Source: Rhizophagus clarus
Taxonomy: Eukaryota > Glomeromycota > Glomeromycetes > Glomerales > Glomeraceae
Direction: 5' to 3'
NCBI GenBank assembly: GCA_015698045.1
Contig: BLAL01000004.1
Coordinates: forward strand, 930,001-994,000
Length of the DNA stretch: 64,000 nucleotides
This document shows, piece after piece, positions 45,864 to 58,559 of this stretch. Both the position numbers and the translations under genes were made by a program. Position 1 is the first letter of the stretch. Each line of letters opens with the position of its first letter. The notes under the pieces were generated by a model, which searched no databases, was not told the DNA's origin, and saw only the letters and a list, made by a program, of their open reading frames with translations.

Positions 45864-46017
45864 TTTTCTAGAAAGTTCCAGAAGAAATGTGGCACAGAGG
45901 ATTGTTTATTGTGATTATAAATACAAAATTATTGTTTGTTTACATCATAATAACACATGATGATTGGCATAATTTTGGTAAAATAAAGTGGCCAGATAAT
46001 TTTGGGCACCATCTGTA

Positions 46018-47347
46018 TGTAAAATAAATCATAACTTATTATAGATATATATTAATTATAGATTACATCACAAAAATAGATCAGTAATATGTATTCAATT
46101 GTGTAATGCGTTTATTTAAAGTTAGACTAAACTGCTTATCCTGCTCAATTTATAATAACATGTATCTATGAAATTTTTATCTTGTAGAATGAATTATTTT
46201 TAACAGAAAAACATAAACATGACGACTCATAAAATTTTTTTACTTATAAATTATATATTAATAAAATTTAAATTTTTTATTAAAAAAAAATAAAATAAAA
46301 TAAAATTTACTTCAATTTTATAAAATTAATTAAATTATTATTGTTTATTCCATTGATATTTTAAAGACCGTATTTGACTATTAAGATCTTTAATACGACT
46401 TTCAGCTGCAAATGCCTGACAAAGATTTACCATGTTCTCTCGAGAAATTTTACTTTCTCTTGCTATAATTATTTTTAAACAAGTAAAGGATACTAAGATG
46501 CTAACTAATACATCTAACATACTAAAAAAATAATGTCCGCGTTTAGATTACTCCGTATAAATAAAGCTGATTTGAATTGTGTAACATACATCATGTGATG
46601 CAACTGACACGTATTACGTCTGAATTGAGTAAAATGTACGATTGGTTCGTCACAATGCGAAAATTGCAGGCAAGTTCCATTTACTTGCATAATCAATTAA
46701 TCGATAGGTGAATTATAATTTTACTTTAATTATAATTACTTTTATATCTTTTTTTTTTTTCTCTTGACTCAGCTTTATCTTTCAGGTACAGAGTGGAACA
46801 ATCGCGAAATTTCGGTTTGTGCGACGTTCGTTAATCGCGAAATTTTGATGTTCGTTAATCGCAAAATTTCGGTTTGTGTGACGTTCGTTATCAGATGAGT
46901 TGATTTTTTTGTTTTTACCTTCTATTTTCGGTTAATTATGATTGATTACTAATTTTTTTTTACACTTTATTTCTTTTCTTTTCTTTTCTTGATTCAGCTT
47001 CGTCTTTCAGGTTCAGAATGGAACAATTGCGAAATTTCTATTCGTGGCTTTGTGCAATGTTCATTATGATTCTTTTTTTGTTTTTGATATGAATTTTTTC
47101 TTTGGTTTTCTGCTAATTACTAATTTTTCTATTATTTTCTTTTATTTTCTTTTAATTTCTAGATTCTAAGTCAGGAGATTTTTTTTACACAAAATAATTT
47201 AGTATATAATATCAGATGTCAGATGTTTCAACTCTCCATTATTATTTATAAATAAATTATAGTAAAAAAAAATATATAAATAAATAAGTTTTTCTTTCCT
47301 ACTCAACAGAGAAAAATATAATTTTATTTATTTTTACAATTACAAAA
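46018..47347. other. Region between Tc1 element and Helitron genes
   Basis: Short minus-strand frames at 46338-46520 (VNLCQAFAAESRIKDLNSQI) and 46514-46696 might be exons of a decayed gene, but I recognise nothing. At 46790-46890 three copies of AATCGCGAAATTTCGG/ACGTTCGTTAATCGC words occur, and a related block TTCAGAATGGAACAATTGCG lies at 47015. The 5' end of the Helitron should lie here but was not located. Confidence 0.35.
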
Positions 47348-48395
47348 ATGCCTTGCAATTTAAATGCAATTTGTTACATAGACCAACACAATGAAACTTT
47401 GGGAAAATCTAGCTTTGTAGTTACTGCTGTTGGTATAGTTAGTTCTCAACATCAAAATACCAATATCTTCATTCATATAATTGCATTTTATCCAAAAGAT
47501 GTTACAAGAGATTGTGATTTAGAAAGATTTAAGAAAGGTGATATTATTAGAGTACAAGGAAGATTTTCAATAATTGAAACTGAAGTTGAGGAGAGCAAAA
47601 TCAAACTAATAAAGGTATAAATTTACATATGTTTTCTTTGTATATTTTAATTTAAAAAACAGATGTGAAATATGAAATTTTATTTACTTTATTTTACTTT
47701 ATTTAAAAAATTAGATGGTGGCTTCGGATATATGTGTACTTAATCTTAATGAAGAGGACCTTCCAAAGTCATCATTGTCTGTTGTGCTGGTTGGCACAGC
47801 ATCTGACAATTCAGAAGTTAATGATGATAAAATCACTTTGAATTTAAATGCTAAAGAATACATTGATAACCAAAATAATAAGTCTCTTTTGTTTAATTTG
47901 TATCATTTTCCAAATGATACACATTTATCACCAATTACTACCAAAGTTTCACGTGGATCATCATTATATGTTACTGGTTACTTATCACTTATTGGAGAAC
48001 TTTTACTTATCAGACTCACACAAATTAATTTTATTGAAAATACTTACTCATCATCATATAAATCATCAAATTTTGCCTGGGAAAAAAAGCAAGCAGACAA
48101 TTCAACACCATCTACTTTAGTACAATCTACTCCATCAGCATTTGATATAGCTAAATCTCTTTTGGAAAAGCCTAATAAAAAAAGGGTAAAACAAGCAACA
48201 ACTCCATTAAATTCCTTAAAGATTCCAAAACTTTCCTCCTTAGCATCACCTCAATCAAGTGCAAATAATGAAGATGAAACTTTACATGAAAAAGAAATTC
48301 AATCTGAAATTTCTAATGAAGAGAATAAACAAGAAAAAGAAGAGCAAATAGTACAAACACCAACAAAACCAAAGAGAGGAAGAAAAACAAAATAA
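47348..48395 (+). CDS. OB-fold (RPA-like) single-strand-binding protein associated with the Helitron
   Basis: Two exons, 47348-47614 and 47715-48395, are joined by a 100-bp GT-AG intron in phase 0 (315 residues). Each exon holds a domain of about 90-110 residues with an OB-like pattern: DIIRVQGRFSIIETE in the first and SSLYVTGYLSLIGELLLIRL in the second. These resemble the strand-turn-strand of RPA large-subunit domains. The C-terminus is Ser/Glu/Lys-rich and ends KPKRGRKTK (possible nuclear signal). RPA-like genes often accompany Helitrons and would protect the transferred single strand. Read through an intron it could be two proteins, but the splice is clean. Confidence 0.65.
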
Positions 48396-48670
48396 GGCTA
48401 AATATTTTTTTATTAATTGTATTTGTATTTTTTTTCTTTCATTTTCTTTTTTTTTCTTTTATTTTCTACTTCTTTCTTTCATTTTCTTTTTTTTTCTTTT
48501 ATTTTCTACTTCCTTCTTTTATTTTCTCTTTCTTTTTCTTATTTTCTTATTTTTGTATTAGATTAAAACAGTAATTAAAAAATTCATTGTTTAAAAAACT
48601 ATAAATACAAGCTATGTAATTCAAGCAAAAAAATTTTATTAAAATAAATATAAGATACTTTTACAAGAAA
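48396..48670. repeat. Polypyrimidine repeats between OB-fold and RepHel genes
   Basis: Direct copies of about 56 bp of TTTTCTTTCATTTTCTTTTT...CTACTTC. This may act as the promoter or polypyrimidine region of the downstream gene; no terminator signal was identified. Confidence 0.4.
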
Positions 48671-51600
48671 ATGTTTGAAAGTGAAACTTCTGAACAACGT
48701 AAAAAAAGATTATATAAAGAAAATAAATCTCGCTATCGAAAAAAGCAAAAAACCAAGCATTCAGATAGACAACAGTATAGTAATATAATGCGTCATGAAT
48801 TGGGAAGAATGGATCAGATTTGTATTCATTGTAATGCCAAATTTTGGATTGATGAAAGAGATCAGAAAAGTAGTCAGGCATCATCATCTTTTGCTGTTTG
48901 CTGTGCTGGTGGTAAAGTTAGTTTACCACCTTTACTTAAACCACCATCATACATATTAGATTTGTATACTTCATCAAGTTCTGATGCAGCTTTATTTCGA
49001 AAAAATATAAGAGGATATAATAACATTTTAGCATGCACTTCATTTGGAGCCAATATAGATGAAAAATTTCAAGGGCAAGGTGTATCAAATTTTCGAATTC
49101 ATGGCCAAGTTTATCATAGAATTGGATCATTATTACCAGAGAATGAGCATTTTCCAGCATTTGCTCAGTTGTATATTTATATGATACTGAACATGAAAAT
49201 GAAAATCGGCAAAACATCATGCAAGATTTGAATAATGATATTTTGCTAAATTTACAGAATATGCTGGATGAATGCAATCCATATATTAGAAGTTTTCGTC
49301 AAGTAAGAGATATCATTTTGTCAAATGCTACTTCTCAAATTTCAATGGTAATTCATAGTGATAGAACACATAATCCACATTGTTATAATGCTCCTACCTC
49401 TTCTGATGTAGCTGCAATTATTATTGGTGATGGCTATGATGTAAATCCAACTAATCGAAATATCTGTCTTAGATTACATGATGGAGATTTGCAAATCATA
49501 TCAGAAACTCATCCATCATATGATCCATTATACTATGTACTTTTATTTCCAAGAGGTGATGATGGTTGGCATATAAATATACCTCTTATAGGATTGTCAA
49601 AAAGAAAAAGAATAACACCAATGCAATTTTATTCTTATAGATTGCAAATTAGAGATGGAGATTGGTTACAATATGCAGGACGTTTATATCAGCAGTATAT
49701 TGTTGATCAATATGCTAAAATAGAACAGGAACGCTTGAATTATCTTAAATTAAATCAGACAATACTTCGTACTGAAATGTATCAAGGTACTGTAGATGCT
49801 ATAGATGCTGGAGACATTAGTAATAATATTGGGCGTCGCATAATTCTCCCATCTTCATTTACTGGTAGACCACGACAAATGTATCAGTTATATCAAGATG
49901 CTATGTCTATTGTAAGTCATTTTGGAAAGCCAGATCTTTTTATAACATTCACATGTAATCCAAAATGGCCAGAAATTACCAGAGAATTATTACCTAACCA
50001 AAATGCTGCTGATAGACCTGATTTAACAGCTCGAGTTTTTCACTTAAAATTGCAAAAACTATTAAAAGATTTAAATATTAATCATTGGTTTGGTAAAGTT
50101 ATAGCCTATGTTTATGTAGTAGAATTTCAAAAACGTGGTTTACCTCATGCACATATTTTATTAATATTGGCTCCAGAAGATAAGATATATTCTATTGAAA
50201 AATATGATTCAATTGTTTCTGCTGAAATTCCAGATCCAGCAATATATCCTCATACTTATGAAACAGTAACAACTTGCATGATGCATGGTCCATGTGGTAT
50301 TTTAAACCCATCTGCACCATGTATGAAAGATGGTAAATGCCAGAAAAATTATCCCAAAAATTTTCAAGAATGTACTAAAGAAAATGAAAATGGATATCCT
50401 ATTTATTGTAGACGTGAAAATGGCAGATTTGTTGAAACTAGAAGTGGAATTCGATTAGATAATAGATGGGTTGTTCCATATAACATTAGTTTAGCTACAA
50501 AATACAATGCTCATATTAATGTTGAAATTTGCAATTCTATTTTAGCAATTAAGTATTTATACAAATATGTTTATAAGGGTCATGACCGAGCTACTATTAC
50601 TCTTTCTCAAACTAATAATACTCAGACATCAGCTAATATTGAAACAATAGATGAAATTAAAATGTATCTTGATGCGAGATACATTTCTTCTTCTGAAAGT
50701 ATTTGGAGAATTTTTCATTATCGATTGCATAATCATATTCCAAGTGTGCAAAGATTAGCTGTTCATCTTCCTAATCAACAATCTATTACATTTCAAGATG
50801 GAGACAATTTGCAACATATTGTAGATTATGCTACTACACGTATGACAACTTTAACAGCTTGGTTTCAAGAAAACTTAGAAAATATTGCAGCACATGAATA
50901 TAAATATACAGATTTTCCACTTTATTATACTTGGAATAAATCTCAATGCAAATGGAATCCTCGAAAATCTGCAACAGGAGCTATTGGAAGACTTTATATG
51001 GTTCAACCTTCAGAAGGAGAAAGATACTACTTACGAATCTTATTAACTCACATCAAAGGTGCCACCAGTTTTGATAACTTAAAAACTGTTAATGGATATA
51101 CATGTAGGACTTTTAAAGAAGCCTGTATTCATTTAGGCCTTCTTCAAAATGATAATGAATGGGATATATGTTTATATGAAGCAAGTAAAATAAATACAGG
51201 ACAGCAATTACGTCATTTATTTGCAATGATTCTTTTATATTGTCAACCAGCAGCACATGAAAAGTTATGGAATAAATACAAATCAGCATTATGTGAAGAT
51301 ATTTTATATCAATATCATCAAACTACTATAGTAAATAATATAATTGAATGTAGAGCACTAAATCAATTAAACCAATATTTACTATCAAATGGAAAATCTC
51401 TTAAAGATTTTCCAGATATGCATCTTTTATTAGAAAATATGCCAGATGTTGATAATGATAATAATAATTTAGATCAGTTAATTCAGGAAGAAAGATTATT
51501 ATATAATATCATGCATTTAGAGAGTATATTACATAATAATATTCCCTTATTAAATGCAGAGCAGCATGCTATATATAATGCTGTTATACAAGCATTTGAG

Positions 51601-52977
51601 CATAATTCTTCTGAGTGTTTTTTTGTTGATGGACCAGGTGGTACTGGCAAAACATTTTTATATAATACTATACTTGCAAAAGTTAGATTATGTGGTGAAA
51701 TTGCATTGCCTGTAGCTTCTTCTGGAATTGCTGCACTTTTAATAGATGGTGGTAGGACTGCACATTCTCGATTTAAAATTCCAATTAAATTAAATGAAAC
51801 TTCAACATGCAATATTTCACGAAGAAGTAAAGAAGCCTGTTTGATTAATATAGCAAAGGTTTTTATTTGGGATGAAGCTCCAATGATGCATAAATTTGCA
51901 TTTGAAGCTGTTGATCGAACACTTCGTAATATTACACAGATAAACAAACCATTTGGAGGAAAAATTTTTATTTTTGGAGGAGATTTTCGACAAATTCTGC
52001 CTGTAATACCACATGCAACCCGTGCTGATATTGTATCTGCAAGTTTAAGTAAATCATATATATGGAGACATTTGAAAATTATGAAACTAACAATTAATAT
52101 GAGACTTTGTCAATCTCATAATTCCCAAGATGATAATTCAAAACAAAAAGAATTTGCAGAATTTCTTTTAAAAATTGGAAATGGGGAATATTCAACCAAT
52201 TCAAATACAGAAAATATGATAACTCTCTCTGCAGATATGACTATAACTAAGGGCAATTTAACTGATCTTGCAGATTTTGTTTATCCTAATTTGGCTAAAA
52301 ATTCAGGAAATGTAAATTATATGGTTGGCAGAGCAATATTAACTCCTAAAAATACTGATGTTGATATAATTTCAGATATGTTAATGAGTAGATTACCAGG
52401 TGAAACCAGAGTATATCCCAGTTTAGATTCTACAGATTCAACAGAAAATACCTATAGGCAGCAATCTCAGATATATTCACCTGAATTTTTGAGATCTTTA
52501 AAGGTGTCTGACCTTCCTCCTGGTGAATTAAAATTAAAAACAGGAATTCCAATTATACTTTTACGAAATCTGAATCCATCAGAGGGACTTTGCAACGGTA
52601 CCAGGCTAATTGTTCATGATCTTCAAAGTAAAGTAATTGATGCAGAAATTATTACTGGCTCTCATATTGGTAAACGTGTCTTTATACCTCGAATTACATT
52701 GAGTCCTTCAGAAAGCAGTTTACCCTTTACTTTAAAGCGATTACAATTTCCAGTACGTGTTGCATTTTCAATGACAATAAACAGAGCACAAGGCCAGACA
52801 TTAAACAAGATGGGACTTTATTTACCACAACCAGTGTTTTCACATGGCCAACTATATGTTGCTTTATCAAGGGTTATATCATATCAATGCATTAAGGTTC
52901 TTATATTACATAATGATTATCAAAAAGACTTTCAAACTAAAAATATTGTATATAGGGAAATTTTTCAAAATACTTAA
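48671..52977 (+). pseudogene. Helitron RepHel protein (HUH nuclease plus PIF1 helicase), one frameshift
   Basis: The N-terminal frame (48671 on) has a basic start, a zinc motif CIHCNAKFW...CC, and shifts frame near 49180 inside a TATATTTATATGAT run. A 1252-codon frame (49219-52977) then carries the Helitron_like_N region and the HUH motif GLPHAHILLIL (about residue 310). The two-tyrosine motif KYLYKYVYKG is at about 445-454, PIF1 Walker A GPGGTGKT at about 805 and Walker B FIWDEAPM at about 882. The C-terminal helicase motif is RAQGQT...YVALSRV. All catalytic residues of nicking and unwinding are present. Only the frameshift separates the N-terminal 170 residues, so activity is uncertain. Confidence 0.92.
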
Positions 52978-53196
52978 TTAACACTATTTCAATAAATACT
53001 ATAAATATAATTAAATATAATTTGGCACATATCATTTTATTTTAAACTAATTTACATTCTTATTTTTTATACTAATCAATAGCTATTACATTAAATTTTT
53101 AATTATAAATAATATTTAATTTTTCTATTTATTTATAACTCAAAAATTTCTTTAATATGCCATATTGGGACGTTGATTTACATAAATTTACAGATT

Positions 53197-53224
53197 CCGG
53201 CGCAGCGCGACGGGTGATGGCTAG
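53197..53224 (+). terminator. Helitron 3' hairpin and CTAG end
   Basis: Palindromic hairpin followed by gtgatgg and CTAG|T. In rolling-circle transposition this structure stops strand transfer; it is a transposition terminator, not a transcriptional one. Confidence 0.85.
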
Positions 53225-53269
53225 TTAATGCTAAATTTATATTTATAAAACTTACCTAATATTCAGGTA

Positions 53270-53745
53270 TTTCATGCCTTTAAGGAAACCTCAACTTCCT
53301 CTAAATTATTAATATGTTGTTGTTGTTGTTTCAACTCTTCCTATTGTTGTTGAAACTTAAATTGTTGTTCCATTATTATGTCATCTTGTATGCCTACATG
53401 ATATTCTAGCTGTGTAATATAAACTGTAAAAAGAAAGGGGAAGGGAGTTAACTATGTACACTCGTTAAGTAAATTATGTGGTATAGTTTCATTACTGTAT
53501 CAACTTCATTCATGACAGCTACAGTATCCCTTAAGACAGGAATGATGAATCCAAATGAGAGCGTCTACAATCAAATTTAAGCACAAGCTATGTCCATTGG
53601 TACAGCTCCATCACTGAGTCATAACCTACCATTTTTATTATGATGACTTAATGGTTTACTTCGTTTTCTTCTTTTTGCCTTTATTCATTCCAAGGCTTTT
53701 TTCTTGGAGTTATATGAGCGGTGTACCATTTTAGAACAACCTTAG
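53270..53745 (-). pseudogene. Decayed small gene with Gln-rich coiled coil
   Basis: On the minus strand a start MVHRSYNSKKKALE is followed by a basic segment (AKRRKRSKPLSHHNK), stops and, after a gap with intron-like signals, LEYHVGIQDDIIMEQQFKF with runs of Gln. At least five stops are present. Family not recognised; possibly a transposon-derived or transcription-factor-like protein. Confidence 0.4.
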
Positions 53746-55213
53746 ATTTTAATAAGAATGTAGGAGAGAAGAAGGAGAGAGGATTTTAATTTTTTTACTC
53801 TACTCGATTTTTTTTGTGGGAATGATTTTTTTCGTAAGAATAAAAATATACACATGAAATTGAAAATAGAACTGATCAATTTACAAAATTGAAAATAGAA
53901 CTTCTCGATCAACCGATAGGAAAATCCTTCAATCTAAAATATTATATAAAAATTTTGTGTTTAAATTACTCATATAAAAAATAATCTGTGATGTGTGACC
54001 TAATCTTTTACAGTGGATATTCCCAGCGCAATAAATTAGTTGATAATATCACACAGCTATCTATACTTGTTCTAAACTTAAATGATTTTTTCTTGATCAC
54101 ATTTAACCAAATAAAGTATAATAAAGTAAAAATTAACACCAATTAAATTCTAAATGCCATTTTAAAAATTCTAGCATGTTTTTTTATGCATTTTTTTATA
54201 CATTTCCTGAATTATGTTAGTTCTAATTGGGTATTTTTGCAGTAGTTTTTTTTTTCTTTAAAAATTACAAAATATAAACAGTAAATAGCTATAATTCTAA
54301 CAAAAATGGAATTAACAAAAACAAAATAGATCATTTGTTAAATAATTCCAGAATTCCATCCAGATCACGATTCAGTATTTACTATAGTACTGATCAGATT
54401 GATACTTTATTATCAATTTCTTTTCTACTTCCAAATATATTTAACTACGATCCAACCGTGACTCGACTGTGTCATAGTGAAAAAATTCTAGTCAAATTAA
54501 TATATTTAACCACGACTCAACCATGATTCAACCACGACTCAACCTATGTAAGTAACAGTTATAAGTTTTTTGATTAAATTTTTATAAGTCACGATATTAT
54601 TTTTTTAAACTATTTTTTTTTTTTCTTTAAAGCTAATAGGATTTTTATTTTTTTCAATTAGCTTTAACTTTTTTTTTATTAGATTCTAAAAGTAATGATA
54701 TTATTCGATTAGATCGTTACTTTTTTTGATTGGATCCTTTATATTATTTTCGATTAGGATATTTACAAGTAATTGTATTGTTTTTTTTTAAATTAATGGG
54801 ATTTTTACTTTTTTGATTAGGTAATTAAAATTTTATGAGTAATGGTGTTATAGTTTTTACTTTTTTTTATGAATAACAGTATTCTTTTTTTATTTAAGGC
54901 TTAGATTTTCTTTTTCATTATATTTTTTATGAGTAATGATATTATTTTTTTTAATACTAAGATTTCTAACTTTTACGAGTAATTGTATAATTTTTGGTTA
55001 GGATTGTTACAAATAATTGTATTATTTTTTTAAAAATAATAAGATTTTTACTTTCTCAAGTAATGACATTATATGTTTTTACTTATTAGATTTTTGAGTA
55101 ATATTGTTATTTTTTTTTCAAAAAAAAAAAAAAATTATGAAAGGATAACTTATTCTTGCAAAATTTCTCTTTAATAAATTCAATTAAAAAAAAGCTTTAA
55201 CTAAAAATATAAT
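53746..55213. other. AT-rich intergenic region
   Basis: It contains ACGACTCAACCATGATTCAA words (54430-54545). It also has many imperfect copies of GAGTAATGATATTATTTTTT/GATTTTTACTTTTT (54580-55130), spaced about 60-80 bp, which may be another degraded tandem array. The 63-codon frame at 54335-54526 is not called. Confidence 0.4.
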
Positions 55214-55648
55214 ATGTGGGGTGACCCCAATATTAGGTTATTAATTAATAAAAAAAGGACGAATAATATTGAATATTATAAAATAGTAGGATCTAGTAGA
55301 GTCAGTTTTTGGATAAGTGTAGCAGGCATAATTAATACGAGATTTAATAAATCTTACACTGGTGAGCAGTGTAAAGAGAAATTCCAAAATTTGATAAGAG
55401 AGCATGAGGTAAGAAAATTACAAAATATTGTGATAAGAATTTGAATTTACATTTCTTTTTTTTATTAACCTATGAGAAAATATTTGATGAACTACCAGGT
55501 GGAAAAGTAACAAAGAATGGAGAGAAGTATTACGATGAATTTATTGATGATTTCTGGCTCAAGCCTGGTAAAATATATTATTTTTTTCTTTTTTTTTTAT
55601 GGAATTACTTAGCTTATTTTTAATTTTTCAGAAAGTACATTAGCATGA
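55214..55648 (+). CDS. Myb/SANT-like (trihelix-type) DNA-binding protein, truncated
   Basis: Three exons, 55214-55408, 55477-55567 and 55632-55648, are joined by GT-AG introns in frame (about 103 residues). The sequence begins MWGDPNIRLLINKKR and continues SFWISVAGIINTRFNKSYTG and EQCKEKFQNLI. This is the W...FW..VA..IN..F...YTGEQCK.KF..L pattern of Myb/SANT-like trihelix domains that bind DNA. Exon 2 adds KIFDELPGGKVTKNGEKYYD. The stop TGA at 55646-55648 is followed in the same frame by a long proline-rich tail (to about 55860), so the natural protein was probably longer. No neighbours suggest a pathway. Confidence 0.7.
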
Positions 55649-55905
55649 ATTCTGCCTCCACCATCACCTCCATCACCTCCACCACAACCTCCTCCACCTC
55701 CTCTACCTCCACCACAACCTCCTCCACCTCCTTCACCTCCACCACAACCTCCTCCACCTCCACCACAGCCTTCTCCACCTCCACCTTCTCCACCACAACC
55801 TTTACAACCTCCTCCACCTCTTCTACCACCTACACCACAACCTTCACCTCCTTCACCATAACCTCCACTACCACCACCTCTGTCATCTTCACCATCACCT
55901 CCACC
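55649..55905 (+). repeat. CCTCCACC minisatellite, former proline-rich C-terminus
   Basis: Units of CCTCCACCACAACCTCCTCC encode PPPQPPPPP-type sequence in the frame of the preceding gene after its TGA. A second stop (CCATAACCT instead of CCACAACCT) lies near 55859. Other-frame Thr/Ser and minus-strand Val/Glu frames over the same DNA are shadows. Confidence 0.75.
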
Positions 55906-55989
55906 TCTTTATATATCACACTATCTCTCTATACACCTTTTAGATCACGATGTCATGAATCTTATTCCCCACCTCAATATCATTAATTT

Positions 55990-57034
55990 CTTAATATTTT
56001 AATAATATAATAATAATATTTTGTCTTTTGCTAATTGCTATTTTTTCATTAAACTAATAAATAAATATAATAATTTCATTTGCTAATGAATAATTTTCAA
56101 TGTTTTATATACAAAATAACAAAATTTAATATAAAGTATTGTTATTACTAATGATATTTTTGTCTTTAGATGATCATGTTTTTCCCAATTTTGTAAAAAT
56201 GGTCTGCGGCTTGAGGTCGTGTTTATTTTAAATTGTCATTGACTCATAGATTATCCTGTATTCAGATTAACCTGTATATATTGTACGATGTGTGCCATTT
56301 GCGAGTCTACGCCTAATATAAACTAAAATGAGGGTTCTGGGGTAAGTTTTCCATATAGGTATAATTAGTGTAAACCTCTACTGGCTTATTTCCCGATATA
56401 CGAAATTTATGTAATTTTTTTTTAACCCCAAATTTATTTTCAAGACCAGGAAATATATCAAAATACGATATTGAATTTAAGTTTTAAATCAGGCTGGGCA
56501 TAAATTTTATTAACATATCCTTTTACCCAATTTTTTAGTTTTCAAGTTAAAGGAGATCACCATCTTTGTTAACGCGCTGGCCTGATTTTAATCCCAAATA
56601 ATATAACAAAAAAAGTATGCTATATTGCTTGGGTTTAGAAAAGGCCAAGAGCATTGAGGACTGAAGTGTCTGAGCATGCTCGCAGGCCGTAAATGCAAGC
56701 CCATTTTGCATATCAGATTTTATATTATCCTAGAATTAATTCTAAAACTGATTTATAGTTGTAAACAAAGATCAAATTTTGGTACCACGACTAAAGGGAG
56801 GGTACCAAAATCTTGAATGATAGAAAGTAAATCAAAAGGGCCATTGAACCTATTTTAGTAAACCAATAATTTCTTAATATACAGGAAATCATTCTAGAGC
56901 CAATTCTTTACCAAAATACTGGGACAAAAAGTTATACGAAAAAAAAAGTCTCACATCTGGGGTACCAAAATTTCTGGGTATACAAAGATTAAGGATACCA
57001 AAATTCTGGCGCAAGGTACCAAAATTTTAATAGC
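55990..57034. other. Non-coding region with GGTACCAAAATT words
   Basis: Five or more copies of GGTACCAAAAT in both orientations occur at 56778-57030, the pattern of subterminal repeats of a DNA transposon ending at about 57030. The counterpart end was not found. No genes are visible. Confidence 0.4.
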
Positions 57035-57289
57035 TTAGCTGACATTCTGAAAAGCCCTAGAGCGCAACCTCTGATAGTGTTTAGAGACATAAAATCCTTT
57101 TATATGAGCTGGACATCGACCAGAATATGATCTAGTAAATCTTCCACATTCACTACAAGGAACATGTTGTTTATTAGCTAATTTTTGAACATATTTCCAA
57201 TGAATTGAGCACCCATCTTTACGCATGCAAGATCTTCCACAAATTTCACCAGAGGAACAAATAAATGGACAAGTATATTCACCATACAT
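57035..57289 (-). CDS. Small cysteine-rich zinc-binding protein, virus-like locus
   Basis: An 84-residue open frame contains eight Cys and several His residues in zinc-knuckle spacing: CPFICSSGEICGRSC, KDGCSIHWK, VPCSECGRFT and GRCPAHIKGF. It looks like two or three small treble-clef or ribbon units, probably binding nucleic acid. I do not recognise a named family. It is divergent from the next gene with an 89-bp gap in a compact arrangement like that of viral or Polinton DNA. Confidence 0.55.
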   Translation of the reverse strand: MYGEYTCPFICSSGEICGRSCMRKDGCSIHWKYVQKLANKQHVPCSECGRFTRSYSGRCPAHIKGFYVSKHYQRLRSRAFQNVS

Positions 57290-57699
57290 AATGTAAATAT
57301 TTTTTTCTTATACTAAATAATAATTTAAAATAAAAAGTTTATATAAGTAACATATAATAAACCAAATACTTTTATACAATGAGTACACAAATTCAATTAA
57401 CTGATACCAAGCCTACATATCAAGAAATCGAACAGGCATTAATAAATGTAGTCAAGGCAGGCATCTACTATAGAAGGCCAAAAGATGGTAAATTCATGCA
57501 ATCATATAAAGAGCGAATCAAAAAATTACGCCAGGCAGAAGATCCCCAAGAATATGTTCTCAAACTAGCCATGACCATATTTCCTAATGAAGCAAAATAT
57601 CATAAAGTCAAAGATGACTACAAAGAATTCTACGGGAAGGATCCAAAGATTCTTAATACCCTATAAAAAATAATTGTACATTTTTTGTACAGGTTTTGT

Positions 57700-58095
57700 A
57701 CAACTTTGTACAGAATATGTATGGAATTTGTAGTGGTGTATACTTTATGATGACCTTTTATATATATTTATTAAGAGAATTGTACAGAATTCGTCTGAAT
57801 TTGTACAGAATTTAATTTTGTACAGAATTTGTTATACGGAATTTGTACAGAAATTATCTGAATTTTAATTTATATAATATATAATTTTGTACAGAATTTG
57901 TACAGAATTTATCCGAATGTATATAATATATAATTTTGTACAGAATTTGTACAGAATTTATCTGAATGTATATAATATATAATTTTGTACAGAATTTGTA
58001 CAGAATTTATCCGAATGTATATAATATATAATTTTTGTACAGAATTTGTACAGAATTTATCCAAATGTATATAATATATAATTTTGTATAGAATT
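57700..58095. repeat. Minisatellite TTTTGTACAGAATTTGTACAG
   Basis: Units of 52-55 bp including ATTTATCCGAATGTATATAA and TTGTACAGAA, about five near-identical copies, at the left subterminal part of the 6 kb element. Confidence 0.8.
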
Positions 58096-58559
58096 CATTG
58101 GGAATGTTATATCAGTTCAGATCTGCGACAATCTGCATTTTTATTTTTTGAAGATTTTTTTATAAAAATTCTGATAATCTCTAAAATTGCAGATTTTAAA
58201 ACATTTCGTACAAAAATCTTGAGATCTTCCATTTTCTCTTTTATTTGCACAAACTTTTTTTTTTTATTTCAACAAACTTTGCACTTCCTATTTGTCTAAA
58301 CACTTAAATTTTTTTTCACAGTGCTTTAAAAAATAATCTTTTTTAATACTTTTTAAAGAAATGATTTTTTTCAACTTCTTTAATTTAAAGAAATAATCTG
58401 TTAAAGTATTAAAAAAAAATTGAAATTTTTTTTAAGCTTTGAAACTTTGCAGGAACATCAGATTAAAAAAGTTTTTTTTTGTAAAACTTTTCTCCTACCT
58501 ATTTTTGCAGGTTCTTTTGGATATTAAAAGTATTTTTTAATATTATTATTTAACGAGCA

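Larger units (their letters stand above)
41190..46015 (-). mobile_element. Tc1-type element split by a 3.5 kb repeat
   Basis: Inverted termini CAGATGGTGCCCAAAATTAT (41190 on the plus strand; mirrored at 46015) are flanked by TA at 41188-41189 and 46016-46017. Without the insertion at 41285-44802 it is about 1.3 kb, the standard Tc1 size, and encodes one transposase on the minus strand. The insertion lies in the segment downstream of the transposase stop codon. Confidence 0.88.
47348..53224 (+). mobile_element. Helitron (3' end defined, 5' end not found)
   Basis: Downstream of RepHel a GC-rich hairpin (CCGGCGCAGCGCGACGG, 53197-53213; stem with a 2-base bulge) sits 7 bases before CTAG (53221-53224) followed by T. 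That is the canonical Helitron 3' terminus. The start given is the first gene. The true 5' TC end lies upstream, probably between 46700 and 47340. Confidence 0.8.

Noticed and set aside
51483..51947. 154-codon minus-strand frame within RepHel
   Set aside because: Antisense shadow of the helicase coding sequence.
55620..55829. Val/Glu-rich minus-strand frame opposite the proline-rich repeat
   Set aside because: Antisense shadow of the CCTCCACC minisatellite.
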